Position numbers and translations under genes: made by a program
Part shown: piece after piece, positions 26,161 through 35,704 of the stretch
Numbering within the stretch: position 1 is the stretch's first letter
Layout: each line of letters starts with the position of its first letter
NCBI RefSeq assembly: GCF_027213965.1
Contig: NZ_JAPWGX010000002.1
Span: 686,412 to 750,411 of the forward strand
Origin: Maritalea porphyrae
GTDB lineage: Bacteria > Pseudomonadota > Alphaproteobacteria > Rhizobiales > Devosiaceae
Direction of reading: 5' to 3'
Length of the DNA stretch: 64,000 nucleotides
Notes under the pieces: model-generated
Told to the model about the DNA's origin: nothing
What the model saw: only the letters and a program-made list of their open reading frames with translations
Database searches by the model: none

Positions 26161-26688
26161 ATGATGACGGCAAAGAACATGAAAAAATTCGCACTGGCAG
26201 CTGGATTTGCTGCGCTCTCAACTTTTTCAGTTGTAGGAAGCGCTGAAGCTGCGACAAAACTTGGTACTTTTAAAGTCTGGACAGCATGGACGGACAAAGA
26301 CGCAAATGGCACAATTTGCTATATATCTGCGACCCCAAAAGACAGCCAGCCCACAAATGTGAAGCGCGGGCCAATTCATTTTTTGGTGACGCATAGAATG
26401 GCAACAAAACAAAAGAACGAAGTTGCGACAATGATTGGCTATCCGTTCAAGGATAAAGCTGAAGCATCAGCAACAGTTGATGGCAAAGCCTATCCGATGG
26501 TTACCGACCCAAAACTAGAAGCTGGTTGGCTCTATAAAGAGCATGAAAATGGTTTTGTTGAAGCAATGAAGCGAGGCACCGAAATGGTGGTACGTGGCAT
26601 TTCTTCTCGTGGCACCCGCACAACCGACACTTATTCATTGTCTGGCGTAACGGCTGCGATGAATGAGATCGATAAGGCGTGTAAATAG
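26161..26688 (+). CDS. Invasion-associated locus B (IalB) family protein, copy 1
   Basis: The 175-aa exported protein has a signal peptide (about 1-30, ending VGSAEA) and the IalB-family pattern: FKVWTAWTDKDANGTICYISATP, then IHFLVTHR, and a C-terminal SLSGVTAAMNEIDKACK. The name comes from Bartonella, but the family is widespread in free-living Hyphomicrobiales with no proven role. AGGA lies 8 nt before the ATG at 26161. A paralogue follows 75 bp downstream. Confidence 0.82.
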   Translation: MMTAKNMKKFALAAGFAALSTFSVVGSAEAATKLGTFKVWTAWTDKDANGTICYISATPKDSQPTNVKRGPIHFLVTHRMATKQKNEVATMIGYPFKDKAEASATVDGKAYPMVTDPKLEAGWLYKEHENGFVEAMKRGTEMVVRGISSRGTRTTDTYSLSGVTAAMNEIDKACK

Positions 26689-26763
26689 AATTTGCTGCAC
26701 GAATGTTGGTTTTGTGGTTTAGTGCCACAAACCAACAGTGCTCAACATAGTTTGCTTAATTTC

Positions 26764-27285
26764 ATGCGTCGCCAACTCATTAAAACGATCATCTCTTTCT
26801 GCGTTTTGGCGCTGGCCGCTTTGCCGCAAAGTGCTGTTGCGCAATCTGTGCAGTCGCTTGGCGATTTTAAAGCCTGGTCGGCTTACTCAACGACCCGCTC
26901 TGCAACACCATTTTGCTTTATTCACTCGAAACCGATTTCAGTTGAACCGGAATTGGAAGGCATGGAGCAACCCTATTTTTATGTGACCCACCGCCCCAGC
27001 GAAGGGGTGGCGCATGAGATGAATTTGGTGGCTGGGTTTGAATTGGGAACAGATAGTTTGGCCGTGATCAAAATTGGCGGCAATGAGTTTTCCATGTTTA
27101 CCCAACAAGACTCAGCTTGGCTTGAAGATCCTTCTTTGTCGGGCGAAATGGCCTCTGCCATGCGGCGTGGTACCACCATGGAATTTGAAGGTGTGAACAA
27201 GCAAGGTGCGCGCGTTACCTTGACATTTTCACTGTCTGGGGCCACCGCATCGATGCGCAAAATCGACAGTGCGTGCAACCAATAA
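26764..27285 (+). CDS. IalB family protein, copy 2
   Basis: The 173-aa product has a signal peptide (MRRQLIKTIISFCVLALAAL, cleavage after AVA) and the same plan as the gene upstream: GDFKAWSAYSTTRSATPFCFIHSKP, YFYVTHRPS and a C-terminal FSLSGATASMRKIDSACN. It is a clear tandem paralogue that has diverged. No strong ribosome-binding site was seen. A terminator follows. Confidence 0.82.
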   Translation: MRRQLIKTIISFCVLALAALPQSAVAQSVQSLGDFKAWSAYSTTRSATPFCFIHSKPISVEPELEGMEQPYFYVTHRPSEGVAHEMNLVAGFELGTDSLAVIKIGGNEFSMFTQQDSAWLEDPSLSGEMASAMRRGTTMEFEGVNKQGARVTLTFSLSGATASMRKIDSACNQ

Positions 27286-27286
27286 A

Positions 27287-27318
27287 GCCAACACAGCGCA
27301 AAGATGTTGGCGTTTTTG
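27287..27318 (+). terminator. Rho-independent terminator after IalB pair
   Basis: GCCAACA and TGTTGGC pair around an 11-nt loop, followed by GTTTTTGC. It directly follows the second IalB stop. Confidence 0.8.
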
Positions 27319-27415
27319 CATTGTGTGTGATAGGTGAGCCAACCTTAAATTTTCAAACGCGAATTGAGATGGGCCAGTTCCTTGATAGAATTGGCATCGC
27401 GTAGGTGGTGAATAA

Positions 27416-28612
27416 ATGGCTATTACCCTTGATTTAGCCGCTGCAAAACCTGCAGCGGAAAAGAAACAGTCCCTGATTGGTATGGATCGCGCGCAGTTGA
27501 GCGAAGCGTTGGCGTCACTTGGTTTGCCTGAAAAGCAAATTCGGATGCGTGTTTCCCAACTGTGGAACTGGCTCTATGTTAATGGTGTGACCGACTTTGA
27601 CGATATGTTGAATATCGCCAAAGGCCTGCGCGATCAGCTCAAGGAAAAGTTTGTTCTCAACCGACCTGAAATCGTGTCCGAGCAAGTCTCAACAGATGGC
27701 ACCCGTAAATGGTTGTTCCGTTTTACTGACCCCGCACAACCCCATATGCCGCCAGTGGATGTTGAAACGGTTTATATCCCAGAAGAAGATCGCGGCACCC
27801 TTTGTGTATCTTCGCAAGTGGGTTGCACGCTGACCTGTACATTTTGCCACACGGGCACACAGAAGCTGGTGCGTAACCTGACGGCTGGTGAAATTGTTTC
27901 CCAAGTGCTGATGGCGCGCGAGCGTTTGGGCGATTATGCGGGCGGCACGCGCCCCACAGATGGTGTGGTGCCCAAAGAGGGCCTGCGCACGGTCACCAAT
28001 GTGGTGATGATGGGCATGGGCGAGCCGCTTTATAATACGGAAAATGTTAAACGAGCGATGTTGTTGATGGCAGATGGTGATGGGATTTCCCTATCTAAAC
28101 GCCGTATTACTTTATCGACTTCGGGTGTCGTGCCCGCGATTGCTGAAATTGGCGAAGAAACCGGCGTGATGTTGGCGATTTCCCTGCACGCTGTGCGCGA
28201 TGAGTTGCGCGATATTTTGGTGCCGATCAACAAGAAATACCCGTTGGCAGAATTGCTTGATGCTTGTCGCAATTACCCAGGCGTATCCAACGCGCGTCGG
28301 ATCACGTTTGAATATGTGATGCTTAAGGGCATCAACGATTCTATTGCGGACGCAAAAGCGCTGGTGCGCTTGCTTGACGGTATTCCAGCGAAAATCAATT
28401 TGATCCCGTTCAACCCTTGGCCAGGTTCAGAATATGAATGTTCAAGCTGGGCGCAAATTGAGAAATTTGCGGATGTGGTGAATATTGCTGGTTATGCTAG
28501 TCCAGTGCGCACCCCGCGTGGTCGCGATATTTTTGCGGCTTGTGGGCAGCTGAAATCTGAAAGCGAACGGTTGAAGAAAAAAGACCGGGATGCCTTGCAG
28601 GTAGGGTCATAA
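27416..28612 (+). CDS. rlmN: Dual-specificity 23S rRNA/tRNA methyltransferase RlmN
   Basis: RlmN is a radical-SAM enzyme that methylates C2 of A2503 in 23S rRNA and A37 of some tRNAs. The 398-aa protein has the motif CTLTCTFC (Cys137, 141, 144), the GMGEPLYN and TLSTSG motifs, and a late FAACGQL with the mechanistic Cys near residue 375. It is a single gene; an AGGTGGTG sequence precedes the ATG. Confidence 0.96.
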   Translation: MAITLDLAAAKPAAEKKQSLIGMDRAQLSEALASLGLPEKQIRMRVSQLWNWLYVNGVTDFDDMLNIAKGLRDQLKEKFVLNRPEIVSEQVSTDGTRKWLFRFTDPAQPHMPPVDVETVYIPEEDRGTLCVSSQVGCTLTCTFCHTGTQKLVRNLTAGEIVSQVLMARERLGDYAGGTRPTDGVVPKEGLRTVTNVVMMGMGEPLYNTENVKRAMLLMADGDGISLSKRRITLSTSGVVPAIAEIGEETGVMLAISLHAVRDELRDILVPINKKYPLAELLDACRNYPGVSNARRITFEYVMLKGINDSIADAKALVRLLDGIPAKINLIPFNPWPGSEYECSSWAQIEKFADVVNIAGYASPVRTPRGRDIFAACGQLKSESERLKKKDRDALQVGS

Positions 28613-28626
28613 AACTAAGCTAGGGG

Positions 28627-29502
28627 TTAGGCCTGGTCTAATACCCATTGGCAAACGGTTTGCACCGCTGCGCGCTGGTTTTGTGCTTTTGTCATCAGAT
28701 AAAATTGAATGTCTGTTTGAAGATCATATTCTTTGGGCAAGGCGCGCACCAGCTTGCCAGTTTTTAAGATCTCTTCCACCAGCATAAAAGGCACTAAGGC
28801 AATGCCAAGGCCATTGATGGCGGCATCGATAGCGTGGTTTGTTTGGCCAAAATCGAGCGGAATTGAGGGTAAATCAACAGCGAATGTGGTCGACCATTTT
28901 CGCCAAAAGTGATGGCCGTCATTGATGAGGGTCAGGTTTGCTAGATTTGTAACAGTAGGTAAGGCGGACTTTACCAAAGCTGGACTGGCAACAGCGATCA
29001 GCAAATTGGAAAGAATTGGTTTTGCGTCCAGATCTTCACTGGGTGTGCCGCCCCAACGAAGGGCAATATCAATGGCGTCAGGTCCGGTGAAGCGGCGAAG
29101 CTTTTCTGACGCATCTATGGTGATTACGATATCTGCGTGGTGCACATAAAAACTGGAAAGCTTTGGAATTAGCCAGCGGCTGGCAATTGAGGGGGTCGTG
29201 CTGACCGTAACCTGATTGGCGCTGGTTTGATGATTGGTGCTGAGTACGGCCGTTGCTTCGCCAATGCGCTCGAGGGCAGGTTCGATTTCTGCAAGATATA
29301 TTTTGCACGTTGAGGTGGGTCTTAGACCTCGCGCCCATCGTTCAAAAAGCTTAAATCCAATCTCAGCTTCAAACTGCCTTACTTTTTGCGCAACAGCGCC
29401 CTGGGTCACCCCCAGCTGTTCGGCTGCGGCGCTGAAACTTCCAGAATTGGCTGTGGCGCGCAGCGCGCGCAAGGTCAGAATGCTGGGTAAACGTTGTTGC
29501 AT
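28627..29502 (-). CDS. LysR family transcriptional regulator
   Basis: The 291-aa protein has the LysR helix-turn-helix (about 8-65; LRALRATANSGSFSAAAEQLGVTQGAVAQKV) and an effector domain of the GcvA type. It is divergent from an SDR gene. Two copies of TAGAA-N-TTCTA lie in the shared 108-bp spacer and are candidate binding sites. It probably regulates the SDR gene and itself (inference). Confidence 0.9.
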   Translation of the reverse strand: MQQRLPSILTLRALRATANSGSFSAAAEQLGVTQGAVAQKVRQFEAEIGFKLFERWARGLRPTSTCKIYLAEIEPALERIGEATAVLSTNHQTSANQVTVSTTPSIASRWLIPKLSSFYVHHADIVITIDASEKLRRFTGPDAIDIALRWGGTPSEDLDAKPILSNLLIAVASPALVKSALPTVTNLANLTLINDGHHFWRKWSTTFAVDLPSIPLDFGQTNHAIDAAINGLGIALVPFMLVEEILKTGKLVRALPKEYDLQTDIQFYLMTKAQNQRAAVQTVCQWVLDQA

Positions 29503-29517
29503 GTTTGCTCAAGATGA

Positions 29518-29528
29518 TAGAATTTCTA
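29518..29528. promoter_or_regulatory. Candidate LysR site 1 (TAGAATTTCTA)
   Basis: This 11-bp palindrome lies inside a larger inverted repeat (GATAG...CTATC). A second copy lies 66 bp away in the same spacer. The T-N(9)-A shape fits a LysR-type site only loosely. Confidence 0.5.
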
Positions 29529-29583
29529 CTATCTTGTGCCACAAATATTGATTTGTGTCGAGATAGTGTGGCTGTCATGGTGG

Positions 29584-29594
29584 TAGAAATTCTA
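29584..29594. promoter_or_regulatory. Candidate LysR site 2 (TAGAAATTCTA)
   Basis: This second copy of TAGAA-N-TTCTA lies 16 bp before the SDR start. Confidence 0.5.
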
Positions 29595-29610
29595 TTCTAT
29601 GAGGTTGATT

Positions 29611-30315
29611 ATGACGGATTTAAAGGTTGCACTTATCGTTGGTGGTGGCAGTGGAATTGGCGCGGATGCCGCCCGTCACTTTTCTGAAAATGGCTGGCAG
29701 GTTGCCATCCTTTCCTCTTCAGGAAAAGGGGAAGCACTGGCCCAAAAGCTTGGCGGCATTGGGGTGACGGGTAGCAACCAAAGTGTTGCGGACTTGCAAA
29801 AACTAACGGATCTGGCCTTGGCTCACTGGGGGCGCATTGATGCGGTTGTCTCAAGCGCTGGACATGGTCCTAAAGGTCCTGTGCTTGAGATATCGGATGA
29901 TGACTGGCATGTGGGCATGGATGTTTATCTGCTGAATGTCATCCGGATTGCTAAAATCGTTGAACCGATCATGCAAAAGCAAGGCGGTGGTTCATTCGTC
30001 AATATTTCTACTTATGCCACTTTTGAGCCAGAGGCTCTGTTTCCGACGTCAGGGGTTTTTCGTGCCGCCTTGGCCGCTTTTACAAAGCTATTTTCGGACA
30101 AATATGCATCCGACAATATTCGGATGAATAATGTGCTGCCCGGTTTCATCGACAGTCTGCCAGAAACTGAAGATCGGCGTGCGCGCATTCCAATGGGACG
30201 TTATGGCCATGTTGAAGAAGTGTCTAACCTTATTGAGTTTTTGGCCTCGGATAAATCAAGCTATATGACCGGTCAAAACATTCGGGTGGATGGCGGTATT
30301 ACGCGATCTGTTTGA
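29611..30315 (+). CDS. SDR-fold protein lacking the YxxxK catalytic pair
   Basis: The 234-aa protein has the SDR fold: GGGSGIGADAARH binds the cofactor, and SSAGHG and FVNIS follow. Where family members have YxASKAAL, this one reads SGVFRAAL, so Tyr is Ser and Lys is Arg. Classical SDR dehydrogenase chemistry is therefore doubtful, although the rest of the fold and the C-terminal GQNIRVDGG are intact. It may bind NAD(P) as a sensor or use other residues. The ATG at 29611 is preferred over 29599. It is divergent from a LysR gene. Confidence 0.87.
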   Translation: MTDLKVALIVGGGSGIGADAARHFSENGWQVAILSSSGKGEALAQKLGGIGVTGSNQSVADLQKLTDLALAHWGRIDAVVSSAGHGPKGPVLEISDDDWHVGMDVYLLNVIRIAKIVEPIMQKQGGGSFVNISTYATFEPEALFPTSGVFRAALAAFTKLFSDKYASDNIRMNNVLPGFIDSLPETEDRRARIPMGRYGHVEEVSNLIEFLASDKSSYMTGQNIRVDGGITRSV

Positions 30316-30319
30316 ACAA

Positions 30320-31312
30320 TTACACTTGTTGGGATTGTCGCCATTGAGTTGGTGACAATTGATGATGTTTTTGCCACGCGCGGCGGAAATGGCGGGACGA
30401 GCCGAAACCCAAATCTCCCACCAGATGTTCAATGTTGATCTGTTCAGCACGCAGGGCATTCTCTGCAATGGCGATGCGCAGACCGTTGACATAGTCGGGT
30501 ACGGACAGGCCTGTTTGATTGTTGAACAAGCGCGAGAAATGTCGCGCGCTCATATGGGCGTGTTTGGCCAAAGAACCCACATCCCAATCCTTTGTCGGAT
30601 CGGCTGCAATAAGGTCCTGAATGCGGTGAATGGTGGGGTGCAGGTGAGAGCGGCCCTGCAACCAGGGTGAAAGCTGGGGGGCATCGCCATTGCGACGCGC
30701 ATAGACCACCATATGTTTGGCGATCTCAGCGGCGGCGGCAATGCCCAACTTCTTGCCCACAATATGCAACATCAAATCGGTGCCGGAGGTGATGCCGGCG
30801 CTGGCAAAACGGTTTCGATCCTCCGTAAACAGCCGGTTTTCTTCGATCTTGATTTGCGGGCTTATGCTGCGCAATTCTTCCAAACAGTCGTGATGGGTTG
30901 TGCAGCGATATCCATCAAACAGGCCCGCCCGTGCGGCCAGCAAAGCGCCGCTGCAGATGGTGAGCAGGGTCTGCTTGGCAGTGAAAGTGGCACGTAGCCA
31001 TTCAACGATCTTTTCATTGTCTGCCGTCCGCTGCGCCGCAGAAGGGCTGGGCAAATCCCCCAAAATGTCCTTTGTTGTGCCTGAGACCATCAAAAAACAG
31101 TTTGGTTGCAACTGATTGGGCAATTTAGATAGGCCTGAGACCTTTAGTCCCGCCGAGGTCATCATTTCATCACGGGGGGCGATATATTGCACATCAAAGA
31201 TGATTTCAGATTGGATTTTGTTGGCGCGGCGCAGCACTTCGGCGGGCCCTGCGAAATCCAACATCAATGGGTTGGGGGCCAATAGAATATGAACCTTGAT
31301 ATGCTGCGCCAT
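30320..31312 (-). CDS. GlxA-type AraC regulator (DJ-1/PfpI domain + AraC)
   Basis: The 330-aa protein has an N-terminal DJ-1/PfpI-like domain (about 5-190, with TICSGALLAARAG at the nucleophile elbow) and a C-terminal AraC DNA-binding domain (about 225-325; VGSLAKHAHMSARHFSRLFNNQTG and IEHLVGDLGFGSSRHFRRAW). The ATG at 31312 follows GGAAAA; 40 more codons are open but lie inside the next gene. It starts 7 bp after the stop of the isochorismatase gene, so the two probably form an operon. Confidence 0.9.
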   Translation of the reverse strand: MAQHIKVHILLAPNPLMLDFAGPAEVLRRANKIQSEIIFDVQYIAPRDEMMTSAGLKVSGLSKLPNQLQPNCFLMVSGTTKDILGDLPSPSAAQRTADNEKIVEWLRATFTAKQTLLTICSGALLAARAGLFDGYRCTTHHDCLEELRSISPQIKIEENRLFTEDRNRFASAGITSGTDLMLHIVGKKLGIAAAAEIAKHMVVYARRNGDAPQLSPWLQGRSHLHPTIHRIQDLIAADPTKDWDVGSLAKHAHMSARHFSRLFNNQTGLSVPDYVNGLRIAIAENALRAEQINIEHLVGDLGFGSSRHFRRAWQKHHQLSPTQWRQSQQV

Positions 31313-31319
31313 ATTTTTC

Positions 31320-31874
31320 CTACTCTGAGAAATGGACGATGGCATCGTCAACGCTGCGTATGGTGGCGAAGCGGCCAGACAATACGGTTTCGGTGCGATG
31401 TTTGATTTGCTCCGCGGTGAGCAAGGAGCCATCGGGGTGGTTCATATCAAACGTTAGGGTCGCTTCGGTGACATAATTGACTTTATAGCCAATGTCAGAG
31501 CCGTGGCGCGTGGTGGTTTCGCAGCATTGCTCGGAGCGGATGCCACAAACGGTTATCTCGTTGATGCCGTTTTCTTTGAGCCAAATATCAAGCGTTGTAC
31601 CGGCAAAAGCGGAGTGGCGGTGCTTTTCAATAATGGTGGCGGGTTCAATTTTAATCGGCGCGAGGGTTTTGATGTTGCCAGAAGCTTTTGAAAATGCGCC
31701 TTCAGGTTCCACGTGAAAGATTTGCACAATGGGTATGCCAGCCTCTTGCGCCCCATCGATCAGCTTTTGAGTGGCTTCAATGAAGGCGGGGACGTATTTT
31801 TCTTGATAATAGTCGCGCTTGGGAAAACTCTCTTGCACATCGACAACAAGGAGCGCTTGGTTGGTATGGGACAT
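31320..31874 (-). CDS. Isochorismatase family cysteine hydrolase
   Basis: The 184-aa protein has the isochorismatase/nicotinamidase triad: Asp12 (VVDVQESF), Lys84 (IEKHRHSAF) and Cys117 (GIRSEQCCETTTR). The second cysteine beside the nucleophile is unusual. The substrate is unknown; nicotinamide, N-carbamoyl compounds and isochorismate are all family substrates. It is followed by a GlxA-type regulator, which may control it. Confidence 0.88.
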   Translation of the reverse strand: MSHTNQALLVVDVQESFPKRDYYQEKYVPAFIEATQKLIDGAQEAGIPIVQIFHVEPEGAFSKASGNIKTLAPIKIEPATIIEKHRHSAFAGTTLDIWLKENGINEITVCGIRSEQCCETTTRHGSDIGYKVNYVTEATLTFDMNHPDGSLLTAEQIKHRTETVLSGRFATIRSVDDAIVHFSE

Positions 31875-31984
31875 GCTCTGCCTCTCTCTCAGTTTGAGTT
31901 TGGGGGCAGAATGGCCTTTCTTTCAAGAAGAATATACGTTCGAGTAGGTCAGCAAGAGGACAATTTAGGCCAAAAGGCGCCATA

Positions 31985-32836
31985 TTAGTCCTCGTTGTAA
32001 ATCCAATCGATCTTAAAATCACCTTTGCCTGATGGGGCAAGAATGGGCTGGAGTTCCGCCAAGATCAGTTTGAGCTCTTCAACCAGCGTGAAAGGGGGAT
32101 TGACGATGATCATGCCCGTGCCATGCAAGGTTGGTGGGAATGTTGGTTGGTGAATGTTGAACTCGACCCGCAGCACTTTTTTGATACCGGTGTTGTAGAG
32201 CTGGGTCGCGAAAACTTCTTTTTGCGCCACGTCTTTGATCGGGTACCAAAGCATATAGGTGCCTGTGCTAAAGCGCTTGTGGGCGCGGAATAGGCCAGAC
32301 CCCATGCGGGTAAATTCGTCAGGTTTTTCAAAAGGTGGATCAACCAGAACGATGCCGCGCTTTTCTTTAGGGGGCATATGCGCCACCAGCGCTTGCCAGC
32401 CATCCAACTCAATCGCCTTAACTTGGATGTCACCCTCAAAATGAGATTTAAGTCTGATAGCATCTCTTGGGTGCAATTCTGTGGCAGTCAACCGGTCTTG
32501 TTCGCGCAACAATTTACGCGCGAGCAATGGGGAACCGGGATAAAGCTTAAGCGTGCCCGATGTGTTCAAGCTTTCAACCACGTCTAAATAGGGTTTGATC
32601 AATTCGTCGAGCGCTTTTGAGCGTTTGGCGTTCATGAGCGCTTGAATGCCATTTTTCCACTCGGGTGAGCGTTGGGCTTCGTCGCTCGTTAGGTCATAAA
32701 GGCCGATGCCTGCGTGGGTGTCGAGCACCCGAAACCCCTTATCCTTTTTTTGCATATAGCAAATGATGCGGGTGAGGATAATGTGTTTGATGACGTCAGC
32801 GAAATTGCCAGCGTGGAAGGCGTGTCGGTAGTTCAT
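31985..32836 (-). CDS. rlmJ: 23S rRNA m6A2030 methyltransferase RlmJ
   Basis: RlmJ methylates N6 of A2030 in 23S rRNA. The 283-aa protein has the family N-terminus MNYRHAFHAGNFADVIKH, the SAM-binding region DTHAGIGLYDL and the catalytic motif VLVDPPFEKPDEF (DPPF). It lies 6 bp downstream of a LysE-type gene on the same strand. Confidence 0.95.
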   Translation of the reverse strand: MNYRHAFHAGNFADVIKHIILTRIICYMQKKDKGFRVLDTHAGIGLYDLTSDEAQRSPEWKNGIQALMNAKRSKALDELIKPYLDVVESLNTSGTLKLYPGSPLLARKLLREQDRLTATELHPRDAIRLKSHFEGDIQVKAIELDGWQALVAHMPPKEKRGIVLVDPPFEKPDEFTRMGSGLFRAHKRFSTGTYMLWYPIKDVAQKEVFATQLYNTGIKKVLRVEFNIHQPTFPPTLHGTGMIIVNPPFTLVEELKLILAELQPILAPSGKGDFKIDWIYNED

Positions 32837-32842
32837 GAAAGT

Positions 32843-33505
32843 CTAATGTCTCGCTTGAGCGGTCAGAATGATAGCGGCAAAGCTGGCGAATACGGCGGCA
32901 AATCCATAGTTGAGCATACGGCCAATCCATTTGGATTTGGTCAGGGTGACGGAAAGCCAATCGGCGGCAAATATCATCGCAGCCGTGATGGGTAAGCTGA
33001 TGATGACGAAGAATACGCCCAAGGTGCAAAGTTTATAGGCGGCATAGGGGTCGGTGGCGGAAACAAACTGGGGCAAAAACGTGATGAAAAACAGCACGAT
33101 TTTTGGGTTCAGCAAATTAATGCCAATGCCGGTGAGGTAGCTTTTGAATAGCGAAGGCGTTTTAGCGCTTGATTTGCTGGTCATGGCGAAATCACCGCCC
33201 GAACGTAGCGCAGAAAAAGCCAGCCAAAGCAAATAGAGCGCACCAACAATTTTTAGCGCAAGGAATGCAACTGGCGCGGCGGCAATCAGCACGGAAATGC
33301 CAAGTGCGACAAGTAATGTATGCACCAAAATGCCCGAACAAGCGCCCGCTAAAGCGGCAAGACCATGGGCGCGGCCATGGTTGAGGGCACGGGACAAAAA
33401 CAGCGCCATATCCGGGCCTGGGGTGATGGCCAAAATGATCCCGGCCACACTAAAGGCGACCAACATGGGCCATTCGGGTATAAAGATGTGCAGTAGATCT
33501 TGCAT
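32843..33505 (-). CDS. LysE/RhtB family amino acid exporter
   Basis: The 220-aa protein has about six membrane helices and the LysE/RhtB N-terminal motif GIILAITPGPDMALFLSRAL, with GIGINLLNPKIVLFFITFLPQFV in the middle. Members export basic or neutral amino acids. The ATG at 33505 follows AAGGA; the open frame runs on into the argG promoter region but without family sequence. It is divergent from argG, so export of arginine-related compounds is possible but not shown. Confidence 0.88.
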   Translation of the reverse strand: MQDLLHIFIPEWPMLVAFSVAGIILAITPGPDMALFLSRALNHGRAHGLAALAGACSGILVHTLLVALGISVLIAAAPVAFLALKIVGALYLLWLAFSALRSGGDFAMTSKSSAKTPSLFKSYLTGIGINLLNPKIVLFFITFLPQFVSATDPYAAYKLCTLGVFFVIISLPITAAMIFAADWLSVTLTKSKWIGRMLNYGFAAVFASFAAIILTAQARH

Positions 33506-33655
33506 TGTTTCGTCCTTGCGGGCCTCAAAGCCCCTGTTTGGGCCATATGAGCCAGCAATTGGACGTTTGTCTAGCAAAATGACATTGCACCGATCCGGTG
33601 GTTTGCCATATGGTGGCAAAAATCCTTGGAACTTGAACAAAGAACAGCGTTTTTC

Positions 33656-34876
33656 ATGAGCAAAGACATCAATAAAGTTGTGCTCGCCTATTCTGGCGGC
33701 CTTGATACCTCGATCATCTTAAAGTGGCTCAAAGTGGCCTATGATTGCGAAGTGGTGACCTTTACCGCTGACCTTGGTCAGGGTGAAGAGTTGGAACCCG
33801 CCCGCAAAAAAGCGGAACTGATGGGCATCAAGGAAATCTATATTGAAGATGTGCGCGAAGAATTTGTGCGCGACTTTGTGTTCCCCATGTTCCGGGCCAA
33901 TGCGCTTTATGAGGGGGTCTATTTGCTCGGCACGTCAATTGCGCGGCCTTTGATTTCGAAGCGTTTGGTTGAGATTGCCCATGAAGTTGGCGCAGATGCG
34001 ATTTCGCATGGCGCAACAGGCAAGGGCAACGACCAAGTGCGGTTTGAATTGAGCGCCTATGCGCTTGATCCGAGCATTAAGGTGATTGCACCTTGGCGTG
34101 AGTGGGATTTGCAGTCGCGCACCAAATTGCTTGAGTTTGCGGAACAGAACCAAATTCCGGTGCCAAAAGACAAGCGTGGCGAAGCGCCGTTTTCAGTGGA
34201 TGCGAACCTGTTGCACACCTCTTCTGAAGGTAAAGTGCTTGAAGACCCAGCAGATATTGCACCTGAATATGTTTATCAGCGCACCGTGAACCCAGAAGAT
34301 GCGCCAGATAAGCCGGAAATCATTACAGTGGGCTTTGAAAAAGGCGATGCGGTTTCGATCAATGGTGAAAAACTCAGCCCTGCGACCGTTTTGACCAAAT
34401 TGAATGAACTTGGTGGCAAGCATGGCATTGGTCGTTTGGACCTGGTGGAAAACCGTTATGTGGGCATGAAGTCCCGTGGGGTTTATGAAACACCGGGCGG
34501 CACCATTTTGCTTGCGGCGCACCGTGGCATTGAATCGATCACGTTGGATCGGGGCGCTGCGCATCTTAAAGACGAGATTATGCCGCGCTATGCGGAACTG
34601 ATCTATAATGGTTTTTGGTACTCTCCAGAGCGTGAAATGCTACAAGCATTGATCGACAATAGCCAAGAAATGGTGGCTGGTGAGGTGACCTTGAAGCTTT
34701 ATAAAGGCAGCGCCAATGTGATTGCGCGCTCCTCGCCATATTCTTTGTATTCAGAAGATTTGGTGACCTTTGAAGAAGGTTCGGGCACTTATGATCATCA
34801 TGATGCTCAGGGCTTTATCAAGCTCAATGCTTTGCGGTTGAAAACCTTTGCCGCACGCAAAAAGCTATATAGTTAA
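33656..34876 (+). CDS. argG: Argininosuccinate synthase
   Basis: ArgG joins citrulline and aspartate using ATP to form argininosuccinate in arginine synthesis. The 406-aa protein has the PP-loop [14 protein letters not shown] near the N-terminus and the substrate motifs [14 protein letters not shown] and [12 protein letters not shown]. The ATG at 33656 is the family start ([15 protein letters not shown]). It is divergent from the LysE-type gene, and the VOC gene follows within 2 bp of its stop. Confidence 0.98.
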   Translation: MSKDINKVVLAYSGGLDTSIILKWLKVAYDCEVVTFTADLGQGEELEPARKKAELMGIKEIYIEDVREEFVRDFVFPMFRANALYEGVYLLGTSIARPLISKRLVEIAHEVGADAISHGATGKGNDQVRFELSAYALDPSIKVIAPWREWDLQSRTKLLEFAEQNQIPVPKDKRGEAPFSVDANLLHTSSEGKVLEDPADIAPEYVYQRTVNPEDAPDKPEIITVGFEKGDAVSINGEKLSPATVLTKLNELGGKHGIGRLDLVENRYVGMKSRGVYETPGGTILLAAHRGIESITLDRGAAHLKDEIMPRYAELIYNGFWYSPEREMLQALIDNSQEMVAGEVTLKLYKGSANVIARSSPYSLYSEDLVTFEEGSGTYDHHDAQGFIKLNALRLKTFAARKKLYS

Positions 34877-34877
34877 G

Positions 34878-35489
34878 ATGTTAAAGCTGGATCACATTGC
34901 CCTTGGGGCGAATGATCTTGAAAAATCTTGTGAAGCGCTCAGCCAACAGCTGGGCGTTTTGCCGTTTGGGGGCGGTGAACATGAACTGTTTGGCACCCAC
35001 AACAAGCTGTGGCGCATAGAAACAGCTGACTATCCTGTCTATTTAGAGCTGATCGCTGCTAACCCAAAGGCTGAACCAAAACGGGCGCGTTGGTTTGGGT
35101 TGGAAAAGTCATTCTTGAGCGAAGATATTCAATTGCTCGGGTTTATTGCCAGTACACAGAGTATTGATGGCTTGGTTCAAAAACCGCCATTTGATCTGCT
35201 TGACGTTATTGATGTGACGCGGGGCGTGTTGAACTGGCGATTTGGGATCACCAAAGATGGCGCTTTGTTGGATGATGGCGCGCTGCCCTATTTGATTGAA
35301 TGGCAAGGTGGGCGGCACCCGCTTGATGGTGTTGCGCCCCAGCATATTGAATTGAAGTCCATGGCTGGTAAGGCATTGGACGGTCTTGACCTAAATTGGC
35401 CGTGTATGTTGGCGCGCGGCGGGGGGCAGGCTTTGTCTGTGGAGCTGATCGCAGCGAACGGCGAAACTTTGCGTTTTAAACGCGCCTAA
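34878..35489 (+). CDS. VOC family (glyoxalase-like) protein
   Basis: The 203-aa protein matches a VOC-superfamily glyoxalase-like domain (LDHIALGANDLEKSCEALSQQLGV; then EHELFGTHNKLWRIETADYPVYLELIAANP). Family members bind a metal and act on small molecules; the substrate is unknown. The ATG lies one base after the argG stop, so it is probably translated from the same message. A strong terminator follows. Confidence 0.85.
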   Translation: MLKLDHIALGANDLEKSCEALSQQLGVLPFGGGEHELFGTHNKLWRIETADYPVYLELIAANPKAEPKRARWFGLEKSFLSEDIQLLGFIASTQSIDGLVQKPPFDLLDVIDVTRGVLNWRFGITKDGALLDDGALPYLIEWQGGRHPLDGVAPQHIELKSMAGKALDGLDLNWPCMLARGGGQALSVELIAANGETLRFKRA

Positions 35490-35668
35490 TATTGACCACT
35501 CAGGTCTGACTTTGGTCTACGCAAAAACTGTTAGAACCCCTGAAAATCAAGGGATTGGTATCTATTTGGTTCTCTTGTCAGGGGTGGGGCAGCTGTGCAA
35601 TATCGCGCCCGCATCTTTGATGCATTGTGAACTCCCTTTTTGCTTTGTGATGGCTTTAAGGGGAACTT

Positions 35669-35704
35669 GCCCCGAAGCATCGCTTCGGGGCCCTTTTATT
35701 TTTG
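35669..35704 (+). terminator. Terminator after argG-VOC
   Basis: GCCCCGAAGC and GCTTCGGGGC pair perfectly around a 3-nt loop, followed by CCTTTTATTTTTG. It reaches into the 3' end of the convergent BenE gene. Confidence 0.9.

Noticed and set aside
26161-27285. IalB pair as a virulence locus
   Set aside because: IalB-family genes are common in free-living relatives and nothing else in the window suggests host invasion.
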